Counted from the first letter of the stretch, positions 11,580-26,959 are shown. The stretch is 64,000 bases of DNA from Engraulis encrasicolus (GCF_034702125.1 NC_085869.1:14301407-14365406), one strand, 5' to 3'. Notes: a model not told the origin generated them from the sequence alone. Numbers and translations: made by a program.

Positions 11580-12190
11580 AAATAAGCGTGTGTGATTGTG
11601 CCAGTCTAATTGCCTTTACTCCACCGGGCTCGGGGTGGTGTAGACTGTAGAGAAATGAGTGTGAAGGGCGACCATAGAGGATTCTCAAATTCTTTTAATA
11701 GCGGCAGGATTAATGATGGGTTATGTCAGGATAATTACGGCACTGTAGCCTCTATCAAGGGACAGGTACGGTCGTGCCGTGCAGTCACATGTGTTTTTCC
11801 CAGGTCACACAGGAAGTTGAGGGAATATACTTTACTGCGATGGTCACGTCCTTTCTGTGTCAGCCGGAGCAAAAATGGCCCTGATAGCCGTAATTGCTTT
11901 TATTCATGTCATAAATTACGGTCGCGATGCTTGTACAGCCGCCAGGCATGCTCGTATTTCTTTTGCATTGTTTGTGGAGAGCTCAGTGTGGGTCAGTTGT
12001 ATGGGGTCTTCCAATGTGGTGAGCCATTCAGCGAGAGTACATTGAGTTAACACTTTCACCCTCACCTCTGCCTCCTCTCCAAGATGTGTAGCCTCGACTT
12101 GGCCTTTAATTACCCACCAATCAGAGCGGCGAGAGTACATGCTATCTATAAATCAATCTCATTTCGAACAGAGATATACAGTGCATTGCG
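11580..12190. other. Non-repetitive stretch, no gene seen
   Basis: No exon, repeat family or RNA is recognised. The sequence is balanced in composition and free of the nearby repeats, so it could be conserved non-coding DNA; this cannot be judged without alignment. Confidence 0.3.
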
Positions 12191-12193
12191 TTC

Positions 12194-12522
12194 TTAAGGG
12201 CCGTACACACACGTCGCTGCTAGTTACTCGCTCAGCGAATGAACTCAATAGAATGTCAATGTGTTCCAGCGAAATTAGCAGGCGAGTAGGTGAGTACTGT
12301 ACAAGTGATGCGATGTGGGCGGATCTCGAGTTGAAAATATTTTATCTTCGAGCGAGGCGAGTAAGCGAGTAACCAATTGTAAGGCAGAGTTCGGTACTTC
12401 TCGCCTGTTCATTGGCAGTTAAAGCCGCGGGAACTTTCAGCGAACGTTCCATGAAAGAGAGGCGAGTAGGCGAGCAAGCGAGAAGCTAGTAAATAGCATC
12501 GATGTGTGTGTACGGCCCTTTA
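12194..12522. mobile_element. MITE with AGGGCCGTACACACAC ends
   Basis: The ends TTAAGGGCCGTACACACACG (12194 on) and its complement (..gtgtgtgtacggcccttta, ends 12522) are inverted. Inside, gcgag/ctcgc blocks also face each other. TTA at both borders suggests a Harbinger/ISL2EU-type element. Confidence 0.7.
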
Positions 12523-12568
12523 GACTGAAGCAGCAGTGTGTGTAAACCCTTTCAATCAAAGTCACTAT

Positions 12569-12752
12569 TGCCTCTTTTCCACTGCAGGGTTTCCTGGTAG
12601 GCCTACAGCTCAACAAAGCGCAACTCGGCCGCCACTTTTTGGTTTTCGAATAGGCATGACACAGCTCAATCGAAAAGCAAAAAGTGGAGAGGCAGAGTTG
12701 CGTTGTGTCGAGCTGTAGGCCAACCAGAAAACCAGCAGTGGAAAAGAGGCAT
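12569..12752. mobile_element. Near-perfect fold-back element, 184 bp
   Basis: TGCCTCTTTTCCACTGC at 12569 is answered by GCAGTGGAAAAGAGGCA ending 12752. The arms pair almost throughout (CTACAGCTC../..GAGCTGTAG; CCACTTTTTG../..AAAAAGTGG), leaving a small loop near 12650-12670. Confidence 0.75.
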
Positions 12753-13014
12753 ATATGATATATGAAGTAATCTCATAGCAGCATTGTTATCATACGCTTT
12801 TTCAGCAAAATGTGGCATCATCACTGGTGAACCCATCTGCATTAAGGTCATGACCCGTGCCCTTGTCTAGTACAGTATGTGTGGAAAAAGTTCTAATGCC
12901 CAGTTTGAGGGGGAAAGTTTTCTCATGTCCATTTGTTTTGGGGTGGCTAGGGGTTGTCTCATGTCCAGTTCAATGAATCCATGCGTCCCCCAGATCCCCT
13001 ATCGCTACCACATA

Positions 13015-14632
<1,618 letters not shown>

Positions 14633-14756
14633 TAGCTGCCAGAGGCCAACTGCCGCCCGACCTTGCACTACAGTCACGACAAGCGCTATATTTTCAGCCC
14701 TGGCTGCCGGCCGGGGTGTCCTGGGCCTGGCCATGTGAGGAGTTTGTCTCTGTCTC

Positions 14757-14989
14757 CAGGGCTGGACTGACCATCTGGCATGATGGGCATTTCCCGGTGG
14801 GTCATGCACCCTTGTGGGACCCAATTTTCCAAAATGTAATTTTCAAAAAATATTGTTTTTGACTTCTCTGAAAATAAGGGCCTACGAGGATGCTGGGCCC
14901 ACCGGTGAGTCAGTTTTGCGCTGCTAATTATGAGGGGCCCCTTTAAGCCAAAAGTGCCCAGGCCCTATTTCTCCCCCAGCCCAGCCCTG
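14757..14989. mobile_element. hAT-like MITE, CAGGGCTGGACTG family (copy 1)
   Basis: Ends CAGGGCTGGACTGACC and (..CAGCCCAGCCCTG), with a perfect 8-bp target duplication tctgtctc at 14749-14756 and 14990-14997. The interior carries facing blocks (CCGGTGGG.. and ..CCCACCGG). Confidence 0.85.
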
Positions 14990-14999
14990 TCTGTCTCTG

Positions 15000-15434
15000 T
15001 CTCTACCCAGGCCAGGCAAGGCTGGTTGGCTGGCTCTCTGTCAGTAGCTATCGTAGAGAGAGACAAATGGACCGTGCCGGTCTAAGCATCCAAGCAGTGA
15101 CTGAGACTGTGGTCTGTTCAGTTGAAGTGCAAGTATAACTTTTTCAGACTTACTGCTGTAGATCCAGAGGTGTCAAAAGTAAAAGTGAAAGTAAAAGTTT
15201 AAAAAAGAAACACAGTTGCCTTACGATCAGCTGACTCTGCACTGCTTGGATCAAATTTGTGGTGGCTTCTTGTTAGGTTTGTAGTCTTTTTCAGTAACAA
15301 TACAGTCTATTTACCTCATAAGGTATGATGTAACAACTATGAAATACCATGTGCTGTGTTGTACTCACACCATGAATTTCCTTTTCCTTTTGACACCTCA
15401 GTATATATGCAAGGCCAGGGATTTGTGAGGTTGT
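15000..15434. other. Intergenic, nothing recognised
   Basis: Unique-looking DNA with short TCTCTG runs at the start; no coding, RNA or repeat signal that I can name. Confidence 0.4.
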
Positions 15435-15665
15435 GTGCTTTCCTGACATTTCATCACAGGCTAAAGGCATTTCAAACCTGCTCTAAGATACCAAGAGCGT
15501 TGAATCCAGAGACTCTGGTTTATTTAAATTCAGGGACACCCACTTCACATTTGTTCTGCGCATATTCTTTTTCATGTCCAAAATTGTATGGGGGCATTCA
15601 TGTCGAATGCGAACAAATATTTGTGTACAGAATAGGAGTCTGGTTGCATGGATTTGTGATGTAAA
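15435..15665 (+). repeat. Diverged repeat, copy 1 (partner at 22540-22760)
   Basis: Shares an ordered series of blocks with 22540-22760: TTCCTGACATTTCA, AAAGGCATTT, AACCTGCTC and TTGCATGGATTTG. Not a named family to me. Confidence 0.5.
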
Positions 15666-16018
15666 TGACGACGCGAGCAACAGCAATAGGCTACTGATCT
15701 CAGCGTTCGATAGTGACCCTTATGTAAGTCTGCACAGCCAAATGATACCATGTTTTGAAGTTTACCTTCCGTTTTTTCCTTTTCCCTTCCCTTTCTCGTG
15801 GCAGACCTTTCTACCCAAACAACCATGTCTCCATAATCCGCAATTGACCTTTTACTAATCATTACATATCGGGCTCAGTTGCAGCATTTAGGCCCATTGC
15901 ACTGATGTTAATTTGAACTGAATCTCTGTAATTGTCACTGTACCGGACACACTGGCCCATTATGTCAGCACATTGCTCTCTCCACCACTCCTTGCCTGGA
16001 AGGAATATATTAATCTTC

Positions 16019-16408
<390 letters not shown>

Positions 16409-16973
16409 CTCCTCTCCTCCCCAGCGTTTATTATTGGGTGTATAGCATGTCCGTCCGTCCTATTGAGCGGGCGTATTTGGCAGCACGGGGTAATTAGTCT
16501 GAGGGGTTGCGCGTCGGGGAGTATGACCCTGTTGGTTCGGCCCCTTAATGATTGTTCTTCCTGGCTGTGGGGGCCTCTGGTGCCATCTGTTCATTATGTT
16601 GCACTGCTCTTCAGATTAAAGGGCCTCTGCTGCTGCACCCTGCGTGAACAAAAAGAAGAAGAGGAAGAGGAGAGAGCACAAGAGGAGAAAACGAGTAGAG
16701 TGGGGTTTTTTTTGTTTTTGTTTGCTTTTTTAGAGGTTGCCCTCGTTGACACCGCTGTCTGTGACGTGATGACCTGAAGGTAAATGGACTGCCATCTTAT
16801 AGAGGCTATTCAAGTGGTCATTTCAGCACAAAGACATCCATTACAACAGGGCTCTTTATGTTTCTATTAAGGTGCTGTAGAGAGGATGATTGGGTGAGCA
16901 CGTTCACCCCTTACCAATGCCCTGTGAATGCATGTGTTTTACATGAATTGTACAGTAAAAAGATCAAAGTCCA

Positions 16974-17156
16974 CAGTGGCGTAGTCTACGTAGAACGCAG
17001 CTATACGCAGTATAACCTCAAAATTTCAGGGATTTCAGTATACCCACTTAAAATTTATTTATCCATTATTTAGAATAGCACAAATATATACAGTATACCC
17101 ACCTCAAAAAATGCTCAAATATACAGTATACCACAAAAAAGTAGACTACACCACTG
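16974..17156. mobile_element. hAT-like MITE with CAGTGG/CCACTG ends
   Basis: Ends CAGTGGCGTAGTCTAC and GTAGACTACACCACTG. The 8-bp flanks aaagtcca (16966-16973) and aaagttca (17157-17164) differ at one base. The interior is AT-rich with several atacagtataccca motifs. Confidence 0.8.
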
Positions 17157-17169
17157 AAAGTTCATGCGT

Positions 17170-18200
17170 ACAGTACGTGCATGGTATGCAGGACAAATGG
17201 CCTCCAGTGCTGTTGTCCCTTTGCTCTACGTGTGACTGAAGACAAACAGTCAAGTCAACTCTACTGTATTGACAAAAATCTATGTAACAGGGTTTGTTAC
17301 AGTTTTGACCAGTTTCCAATGTGCAGTTGAACTAAACATGCATAATATTGATAAAATCACCTACACACAAACAGCAACCTAAAGCAAGGCAAACCCTGCA
17401 AGCACAAATCTTGGCCAAGAAAAGCGAGTGAGTTTGATTTGCATCTGTCAAGTTTTTTTATTGGGGGTAGAAAAGAGGTATCAAATGTGAAAGCTTGAGT
17501 TGGAGTGTAAGGAGGAAGATTGATTTGCTGTGTGCAATCTACTTATGCAGCCTCAACCTCTCATGCTGCCATTCCTCAAGCTCAGAATACCAGAGTCCAC
17601 TTTGTACAAGTAATGCACACATATATGCAGTCCACCAAACCTCAAATCACAAGTCGATTCACAAGACTACTATCCATGCACTGTTTTTCCTAAAGGGAAC
17701 TCGTGTCTTGTCAGCTTTAGATAAGACTGAAATAATATTACATTTTTATGATGTCCCTATTTTATTATCGCATACTGTACACTGTATTTAACAGTAATTA
17801 AAAGCACATTGTAAAAATCAAGGATATATTTCTAGTATCATGACCTAGTATCATCACAGTGCTGCCTACACTTTCGGAATCACTGCTCTATAGAGTTTGT
17901 TGCCTACATAAAATCCACACCAGAAATCCACCTGCAGCACAAAGTATGAAAGTTTTTTTAAAAGTTATGGAAGAACTTGAAGGCAGCATTTGAAGTATTT
18001 CCTATCAATAAAATGTGCCCTCCCAATTGGCATAATCAGGCTACTATTCACACAGTCCCTTCCAATTCTAGCCTTCTGCTAGCCCCCTGCAACATAAGAC
18101 CTCAGGTGCAGATGCATAAATGCGAAGCTGGCTCGTGACCAGACCCAAGCAACAACTGATGTGCGCAGTTGCAGAAGTCTAATCTGCGCTTGTGGGCTGT
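17170..18200. other. Intergenic, no gene seen
   Basis: AT-rich DNA with no supported exon, RNA gene or named repeat. Confidence 0.4.
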
Positions 18201-18207
18201 TGGTGTG

Positions 18208-18435
<228 letters not shown>

Positions 18436-19066
18436 GTGTGCGTCTGTGCGCACGCTGGACTAATGTCTTGTTCACACCAAGAGCGACCTACGCTGACTGA
18501 GCGACCAGTTATTGCGTTGGGGGGGCAACCACCATTCTGACATACCACCAATCCAACACACCTCCACACTTTTTCATACCGCCATTCCGTCACCATGTTA
18601 CTCTTGTGGAGAGCTGTCCAAGCGCAAGCGCACACCTTCAATGGTGTGTCCGGAGCTGTCCATGTACGTGGTGCTGAAATTCTGTGTTTGTTCCGAGTGA
18701 CGCACGGAGAAGATAAGCCTATGTCCTGTATCTATGAGAGGCTGGGTGAGCAAAGTCACCGATATTCGATTAGCCTAAATATTTGCAATCACATATCAAT
18801 ATATAGACAACTAAAATTAAGTTCATAAGCAACAACATGACAATGTGCATGACTTTGCATCTTCACTCAGGAATTGCTCATGACAGGCACAGGCACAGCA
18901 CAAACTTTGTTCTGTTACCGGTAGCCTATTTATTAACCACAACCGTGTAGCCAAACTTTCATTAACAGAGATCCACTGAAACCAACTCTTTCACGATCGC
19001 TGCGGCTTCAAATTAGTCGGAAAAACAACAAACGGTCTGCCATCATTATGAATATGTGCCTATGAG

Positions 19067-19129
19067 TTTTCCTGGTGAACCAGCCCAGCCCCCTGGGCGT
19101 CAACACATAGCTTCTGGTTCACCAGGAAA
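19067..19129. mobile_element. 63-bp miniature inverted-repeat element with perfect target duplication
   Basis: TTTCCTGGTGAACCAG (19068-19083) and its exact complement CTGGTTCACCAGGAAA (19114-19129) surround a 30-base loop. The direct repeat cctatgag lies immediately outside on both sides (19059-19066 and 19130-19137). Confidence 0.75.
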
Positions 19130-19441
19130 CCTATGAGTACCTAATGAGACTTTTTACCTTTACTTCAATTTTATACACCTCTGGTAGCAAGCTCATCTTT
19201 CCCTAGTTTACAGTAGTCTATTTTGTAAGTTAGAGGTGTCCACGCTCTCTCCCACTCAAACCATTCAAACTCATGCAGTGAGAGGTCGACACTGACTTGG
19301 GTTCAGCCCATGTGCACCAATGAAGCTGAGGGTCCGGATAGTTATCATGAATAAAAAAAAATCGAAATCATTGAATGCCCTTAAATGCTCTCAATTCCAC
19401 CCAAGTTATCTCAGCCACGTTTCTGTGACACACTCATATAA

Positions 19442-19472
19442 CATATATATATATATATATATAAATATATAC
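19442..19472. repeat. Short (AT)n microsatellite
   Basis: About 15 AT units with one extra A. Confidence 0.9.
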
Positions 19473-19755
19473 CATTTTCCACCTGTAAAGTAGTCTATCA
19501 TTGTGTGTTGAAGGTGTTCATGGGCTATCATGACTCAGCCATCAGTCGCCTTCTGTCCTGTCCCATCTCCTCATGTGAAAGGTTGGCACTGACTGGGCAT
19601 CAGCCCTGGGGTACAGAGATGGTGACGGTGACGATATTAATCACATTAAGATGAGGAAGTAAGAGACTGAGTGACGGAAGGGCAGAGCCACCAACGGCTC
19701 CAGTAAATTTAGACCTCATCAATCAAGCAACGGGCGTGTCGTGATTCAGCGCTCC

Positions 19756-19758
<3 letters not shown>

Positions 19759-19802
<44 letters not shown>
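19759..19802. repeat. (TG)n microsatellite
   Basis: About 22 TG units. Confidence 0.95.
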
Positions 19803-19803
<1 letters not shown>

Positions 19804-19890
19804 ACCGTAAGCCTCCTCCCTACGCTTCACAGTCCCCTCTCTCTCTTCTCCCGAACCAACTCCAGGGAGAGCCACCTGTTTTCTTAATGA

Positions 19891-21773
19891 CCTCTAGTGC
19901 AAGGGCGTAACAATGTTGTTGACATTGGTGGGGACATAATGTGTCCGTACGTTGCGTTTAGTCTGGAGGTTCTCTCCCCGAAAAAATTGCATTTTTTTAG
20001 ACGCAATTTCCAGCATTTAAACCAATTCTGGGGTGGATAGTGACAAAACCCTTTTGATTCACAGGGCACAAGATTGGCAAGATTGAGATTTTTTTTTTTG
20101 TAAGCAAATAATTAAAGTGTCTGGCATGTGTAAGATGTTTTGTTATTACGTGTTTCTGAAAAAAAACAGGATCTGTGTAAGTAAAGCAGGTAATATGAGT
20201 TTGGGTGCTGCAGTCTTGGGGGCATTTTGATTGATTTTAATTGTGTGTAAATTAACTGATGAAGTTTTAAGTGCACACTGCATAGATGAGTAGGCCTACC
20301 ATTATAGTTACCAGTGAGAATTTATCAGCTCTGTACAGTTCCCACAAAAATAAAACACCAGTAGTCAAAATATTAAGGTCCAGCAAAATGTTTATTAATT
20401 CTTGTTCAGGTTATTCACAGTGAGACATAACTTAGGCCTACATGACAGATTTTTTTTTTTTTTGTCTTTTGTACCCATTGAATAATAATACTACAAATAA
20501 TAATAACACAGTTTACATCTGTTGTTGGTGCATCCTATTCAAGTAGAGCAATGTCTGAATTTGCCTTCAACATTATGTGATTATTACAGTTCATTTAAGC
20601 TGTCAATGGCACATTTGAAAGCCACATGAAATACAGTATAGGCCTACCTGTCTGGTGGATATAGGTTTGCAGAGCTGTTGTGGTGTGGCTGACCTGCAGA
20701 GCTGTTGTCTTGTTGTGGCTGTAGAACACAATGCATGATAATGACAGATTATTATTTGTTTTTCTTTGGGACCCTATCAATACTTTTGTAGCATATACAG
20801 AATACAGGATGTCTTCATAAAAGTCATATCAGTAGCCACGCAATGACTCGTAGCAACTTAGTTACCGGTAGGCTTACTTCTTCTAAATGAGGAAAGTGAC
20901 AAGAAATGTAACATGTTTAGCCCGACCCCGTTTAATCAAATGTAGCATCCACGAAAACACAGTATGTCTATAACCTATAGAATATTGAACGTTAAACTGT
21001 ATTATTTGATCAATGAATACGGTTAGTTTGTTGTCATCATTACAGAGTTCTAAGATGCTAACCGTAGCCATAGATCTAGGCTATGTCTGTGACCGTAGCA
21101 TTAACCGACTAGCTTAAAACAAGACAGATCAGATCAGAGTAATGAGGTCTAAACTTTTTGTGCAATCAGTTCGCGGTGCATTTCTACACCTATCCGTGAA
21201 AGCCACGGCATTTACAGCTACTTAGACAGCATTAAACAAAACTTAGATGTCATTTTAGCAGCTCGGACGTCCGCCTCCACAGTGTGTGAAGCGACATTTC
21301 ACTGAGGGGGGACGTGACCGAACAGGTTTTTACAAGGCTGTTCTGTGATAAACTTACCGCTGACTTGGTGAAATAGCCTCTTATGTCCGTCAGTTTCCTT
21401 TTCCTGCCCGAGGCAGACATGACGACTCGGCGTATACCAGTAGACCATCCGTTGGCAGCTGTTTTCCCGTTATTCCGTCAGAGCTGAATATTTCTGTTAT
21501 TCTCGTCAGCTGTCATTCTGCTGTCCCCACGCGCTTAGCTACCAACCTAGCAACGATAACTAGTGCAGGAAGATGAGCCAATCACAGATAGCAAGGCTGT
21601 CCCCACCAATGACACGCCGTCTTTGGCAGAAGGTACTGATGAGGGTAAAGTTAACCATTTATTTTCCGACTGCCGTGCCTTCAAACTTGGTATGGACATT
21701 TTCAACGTATCCAAATATTGGTATGGACACGTCCATAGTGTCCATACGCAATTTTACGCCCGTGCTCTAGTGG
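19891..21773. mobile_element. Possible 1.9-kb element with ~25-bp inverted ends
   Basis: The left end CCTCTAGTGCAAGGGCGTAA and the reverse of the right end, CCACTAGAGCACGGGCGTAA, match at 17 of 20 positions, each followed by GGACA motifs. No transposase frame is seen inside, and the flanks show no clear target duplication. Confidence 0.4.
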
Positions 21774-22539
21774 TATTAAAGGGATCACCCTGCCTGACAG
21801 TCAGGGGTGAATTTCTCGAAACCAAAGTTCCTAGCTACATTAGCTACTCTGTTGTTTACAATGCAATTTTCCATTGCCAATACTCAAGTTGCTAACTGGC
21901 TAACAACTACGCTTTCAAGAAACGAACCCCAGATCAGTTGTTCCAGATGGTAGATAATGTATTTCACCATTGTAGTGTTGTGGTGTTTGAGATTTCTATG
22001 CTGGTGGATGCATGCATTGATTTTTTTCTACCTCACCCCCATTTTATTTTGCTTCGCCATTTTGATAAGCCTTGCTTAAGGTATTCAGGGGGAATAACAA
22101 GTACGGTCGCAGTGCATGAATTAGCATTCATTAGAGCTGCATTGGAGAGTAGGTCTAAACCTGCTACAAAGTAAAAGTTTTAATTACTGAGTGAGTTTGG
22201 AGTTCACATTGGTTACGTGAAGTGATCATCCACTCCACAGTTGTTGTGTAGTAAGTTGGGAGACCTGAGGAATTAAATTCCCCACTGAACAAGGATTAAG
22301 TGGCATATAGGCTTGGGCTACATCTGCGATTGCAGTGCTGGAGCCAATCCATTTCTAATCTGCACTTGTTGTAACACAGAGCAATACCAACATAACGCAA
22401 CCACTTTCAGTGCAAGGCTCTTTGCCAATTCCACACAGCCTGGCTCTCGATTATTCTGGTTAATTTAATTTATGCTGTGGCCAGACCTGGGTGCATATCC
22501 AAGGGAAGTATAACTGGAAAAAAAAAAACCCTCAGCCAT

Positions 22540-22760
22540 ATGCTTCCTGACATTTCACCACCAATGAAAGGCATTTAAAACCTGCTCAGAGATGCCAGAC
22601 AGGTGCATCAGAGTTTGGTTAGAAGTGGGGACACTTCATGGTTTCGAGTGCTCTCTATGTTCGGTGCGTGCTTTCACACTGAATATGAAGTCGCACCGAG
22701 AGCAATTTTGCATGGATTTGGTCTTTGCTGCCTAGAGGAGGACATTTCATGCTGACATAC
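22540..22760 (+). repeat. Diverged repeat, copy 2 (partner at 15435-15665)
   Basis: Carries the same blocks in the same order as copy 1, with different spacing between them. Confidence 0.5.
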
Positions 22761-22769
22761 AAACACAGT

Positions 22770-23850
22770 ACTGTATCTTCTCCCTCCCACCCTACTAAGT
22801 GACCTATTTCATTTTCAATTTTGATTTAATTTAATTTTTTATGTAATCGAATTTTAGATGTTAAGTAACATGAAAAAATAATGAAGGTAGAAAAACAACA
22901 TCGACAACAACCTGAATGAGCTTAACCCCTTAGCACAGAGCCTATGATATCCTTACTGTCACCAAAATTGTAATGGCTATGTTACTTAAGGCTCTTGGTA
23001 CTGTCATAGCGATGTTGTTATGATATAGTTGAGTATTTTCAACAAATAGTGAATAGGCCCGGCCGGCAGCGACCCCATCTGCAGTAAGAGGCTACACAAA
23101 AATGGGAGTGCTGTTTTTCACTTTGTAGGTCCAACTGGTGTTCATGCCGTTCTTGTGTAACAGGACCTATACATGGGTTCTAAATTTTGTTTATAACCTA
23201 GCTGCGCACAACTCATGATTGTTGGAAACCGCTGTCAGTCAAAAAATTAGCTCACATGGTTGGCTGCCAGTGTCTTGCCCCTCCTCATAACATCGTGCTG
23301 ATGAACACTGAGAACCCATGTATAGTCAACAAAATGTGACAACAATACAATGGGTGCACTATTTGCAAATAGGCCTGTTGAGTTGAAGGAGTGGTGAGTA
23401 GGATGAGTTTATTAAAAAAAAGACATCACCATTTGTTCATGTTGAGATCGGTGTGGTTGCATGCTCTCTCTGCTTCTATGATGGATGAAGAGATGTCAAA
23501 GACATTTTCCTCACAACTCATGAAAGAAAGAACGACTCTCTACACCTTTCAGCACTATGAGACCAGACTATAGATGAATCTAGTCTCTTACTGTAGTACT
23601 GAAAGGTGGGAAGAGAACCGCAACCTTAAACCTGTGCAAAGGGCATGTGTTATGTTCTCAAATTCATGCAATATACAGTATACTCTGAATACAAAATGAA
23701 GGTTTCAAAGATGAAGGCTTCAAAAGTCTCTGAATGAAAAAGATCAAAGTCTCATAAACAAGACCGCTTTCTCTCGTTGATTGGAATGATGTGGCTGCCA
23801 GCTGTCTCTGTTCGGCAGTTTCCTTTCCGTGGGCCGGTAGTCAGGCCCTA
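22770..23850. other. Intergenic, no gene seen
   Basis: AT-rich, no supported exon. The frame at 23391-23573 has no domain and no splice context. Confidence 0.4.
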
Positions 23851-23859
23851 GCTGATGTG

Positions 23860-24034
23860 CAGGGCTGGACTGGCCATCTGGCATAGAGGGCATTTCACGG
23901 TGGCCCCTGCACCCTTGTGGGCCCCTATTTTCAGAAATGTTAAAAAATAATTTTAAAATGTTTAAAAAAAAATATGAGGGGCTCCTTTAAGCCAAACGTG
24001 CCCGGGCCCTATTTCTCCATCAGTACAGCCCTCG
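23860..24034. mobile_element. hAT-like MITE, CAGGGCTGGACTG family (copy 2)
   Basis: Begins CAGGGCTGGACTGGCCATCT and ends with a slightly mutated complement (tacagccct). The 8-bp repeat ctgatgtg flanks it (23852-23859 and 24035-24042). Confidence 0.8.
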
Positions 24035-24455
24035 CTGATGTGATGTCTCACTTGCTGGGTAGACGAGAGGAGAGAGAGAAAGCCACTGAAGCAATTCCTT
24101 CTTTTTATTTCGGCCCATTTCACTAGCAGCACAGGGGGTTAATTTTAACCCACCTGTCCTCCTCGCTTCTGTTCACCGCTCTGACAGCTTCTATTACCCG
24201 TGATTTACACTGCATGCCTCTCCCATTTATTCCCGCCAACCTCTGAGTACCAGATAGTGGCTGAAAAGTTCTCTGAGCCCCACTCACTTATCCGACGATT
24301 CTTTCTTTTGTGCGTTTCCGTTAGACGGATAGAGTACAACTCTGCAATGTACTGAGTACCTTCGATATGACTTCGCAAGCCGGGGTTTCCTTCTTCCATT
24401 CCAGGTTAGAGGAAAAATTGTTCCTTCTTCGAATCCTGCTTGCAGCCTCAGGGAG

Positions 24456-24680
<225 letters not shown>

Positions 24681-25522
24681 TCCAGACACCAGGTGCTCAC
24701 CAGATGCATGCTGTCTCTGCTGTCTGTCTCTAGGTGCCCCAGAACACTATCACTGGGTGCATCAGCATTATCAACACTACAAACAACACTACTTTGGATT
24801 TCGGAAGATGGATTATGCCTTTGTGCATTTTCCTGAATTCAATTCGGTCGACCCCCAGACTCCACTCTCTTGTTTTACGCCCTGCAGTATGCCTGTTTAA
24901 CCTTCGAACAATATTTCACAAATATTCTCGAAGCATCGCCGTCAAATGAGAAGTGTGCTCTCCAATGGCACAAATTGAGAGGCAGTGACAACTATGATGA
25001 TCAGTTTATGAACTGATCTAATATCCGTTGAGGATGCGCGGCTGAATTTACCTAATTTACCTTTATCTAAATTCTGCAATGACAAGAAGATGCCTTTCGT
25101 TGCTCCAGCTTTCAATCTCACACAGCAAAGCAAGCCCCCAGTAGCTTCTCTTCTCTATATGGTCAGAGACAGATAAACAAATGGACAATGGTAGCACAGC
25201 TGAAAGAGACATATTTCACCTCACACCGTGGTAACAGTTTTGTTTACACCTCTGGCGAATGTATTGTCTTGAAAGGAAGTGGCAATTTCATGGGCTTTTA
25301 CAGAGCAGCGGAAGAAAAGATAGAAACTACTGAGGGGGGAAAACAAGGACAGGAGACCACTACCTGAACCTTTCAAATCTAATGAGACCCTAGGAGGACA
25401 TTGTTGTGTTGCTTTGAAGTCATGGCAACATGTCCTTGACGCGAAAGACCACCCCCAGGTAATGGCAAACACACTGCCTAATCAGAGCATTTGGACCGGC
25501 CTCTTTTGAACCAGTTTGTTTT

Positions 25523-25573
25523 CCTTCTTTCTTTCTTTCTTTCTTTCTTTCTTTGTTTGTTTGTTTGTTTGTT

Positions 25574-25609
<36 letters not shown>

Positions 25610-25612
25610 TTC
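25523..25612. repeat. (CTTT)n/(GTTT)n tetranucleotide repeat
   Basis: CTTT units, a central GTTT block (25552-25573) and CTTT again. Confidence 0.95.
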
Positions 25613-25619
25613 ATTTTCT

Positions 25620-26700
25620 TTTACTTCTTCTGTGTAAAAGATATGGCCTATATCCAACCTTTTTGTAAATACAATGTATCCACATTATGCCTTGAACTAT
25701 TAACATTCAGCCCAATCACTTAAGAGGGAGCTTTGTCTAAACAGCAGAGGGCCGATTCCCCGATTTGATTGTGTTGGCTGACTGTGTTATTTTTATTCGC
25801 CACTTCGCATAATTTATCTCGGCATGCCTCGCTAGATTGCTCAGTCCTATTCAGGGCCGGAGCCACTGTTTTTTGTTACATAAGGGCCTGAAGTGTAATT
25901 GAATATCCAACAGCTATGAATGCGCTTTGATTAATGCGCGGGGTCATATGTGCCCACACGTGCTACTTTGCATATGATTATCCCATTTAGCCCTCTAGAT
26001 GAGGAAAGCTGTTGGCTTTGTTCTCAAACACATTGTGCCATAAGAACCACTCAGGAACTCTGTTGTGTAGCTCATTTTGCCCTTTGTTTTGATGTTTTCA
26101 TGTTAAAAGCAATACATTTGATTTCACGGTCCAATGTAGTTGAACTGAATTTAATTATAGGTAGAGCCTAGGTTCACTAGGTTCACAAAGAGTAGGCATA
26201 TAGGCTACATTGCTAAATGCTAAATACAATGAAACATCATTTGTCTGAAAATGTAATATTTTCAAATAAAACGTGCTTTTGAAGCACCTTTTGAATTGAT
26301 TTTTGGGTTTCACTCACACTATTCGATTAATCATGATTAATCACAGAAAGACATTGAGTTAATGCAACTAAGATTTTTTATGTTTGCCCAACCAAAATAA
26401 TTTATTACGTTTATTTTCATTGTTGAAGGTTGATCTAGGTTGCAGTTGGAGAAGTGTATCTTTTTCATCACTTCAAGTCTCCTCTTATTTAACCTTGTCC
26501 ACATGTTTTCAGTCTACTTCGCATACAGAGTAATAACATCACGGAGCAGCGTATGATAATGCACGACTTCGATGAAGGGAATACGGAATACGCAACATGC
26601 CTTCTTCAATAAACAACATCGCCATCACGGAGTTGTTGCCCTGGCTCATATAAGTGATCAGTATTCTGCCCTCATGCACCCACTCAGTGAATCTGCCCAT
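25620..26700. other. Non-repetitive stretch, no gene seen
   Basis: No exon or repeat recognised. 25740-26000 is unusually free of repeats and contains octamer-like tttgcata and TAAT-rich words, so it is a candidate for conserved non-coding DNA; unproven. Confidence 0.25.
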
Positions 26701-26726
26701 CTCTCTCTCCCTCCATTCACAAATAG

Positions 26727-26951
26727 GGCCGCTGACAGCTTTGGCTGGGCCCTGGCCCGGGGAGAGGGGCAAAGTCATATGAAAGGCCCTCTCACAGAGC
26801 CGCTGACAGCTTTTGCTGGGCCTGGGACAGAGCAATCTGAAAGGGCCCCCTACCCAATATATACAATGTAATGGGGACTCAATTATGGGGCCCCTATCTT
26901 CATGGGCCCGGGACAACATACCCCTTTAAACCCCCCTGCCGGCGGGCCTGC
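26727..26951 (+). mobile_element. GC-rich interspersed repeat, GCTGACAGCTTTGGCTGGGCC family (copy 1)
   Basis: Contains CCGCTGACAGCTTTGGCTGG twice (near 26730 and 26800), then acaatgtaatgggga, cttcatgggcccgggacaac and a complement-like end (cccccctgccggcgggcctg). The same ordered blocks recur at 29396-29560, 33450-33600 and, reversed, 34062-34235. Confidence 0.65.
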
Positions 26952-26959
26952 TCTCACTC

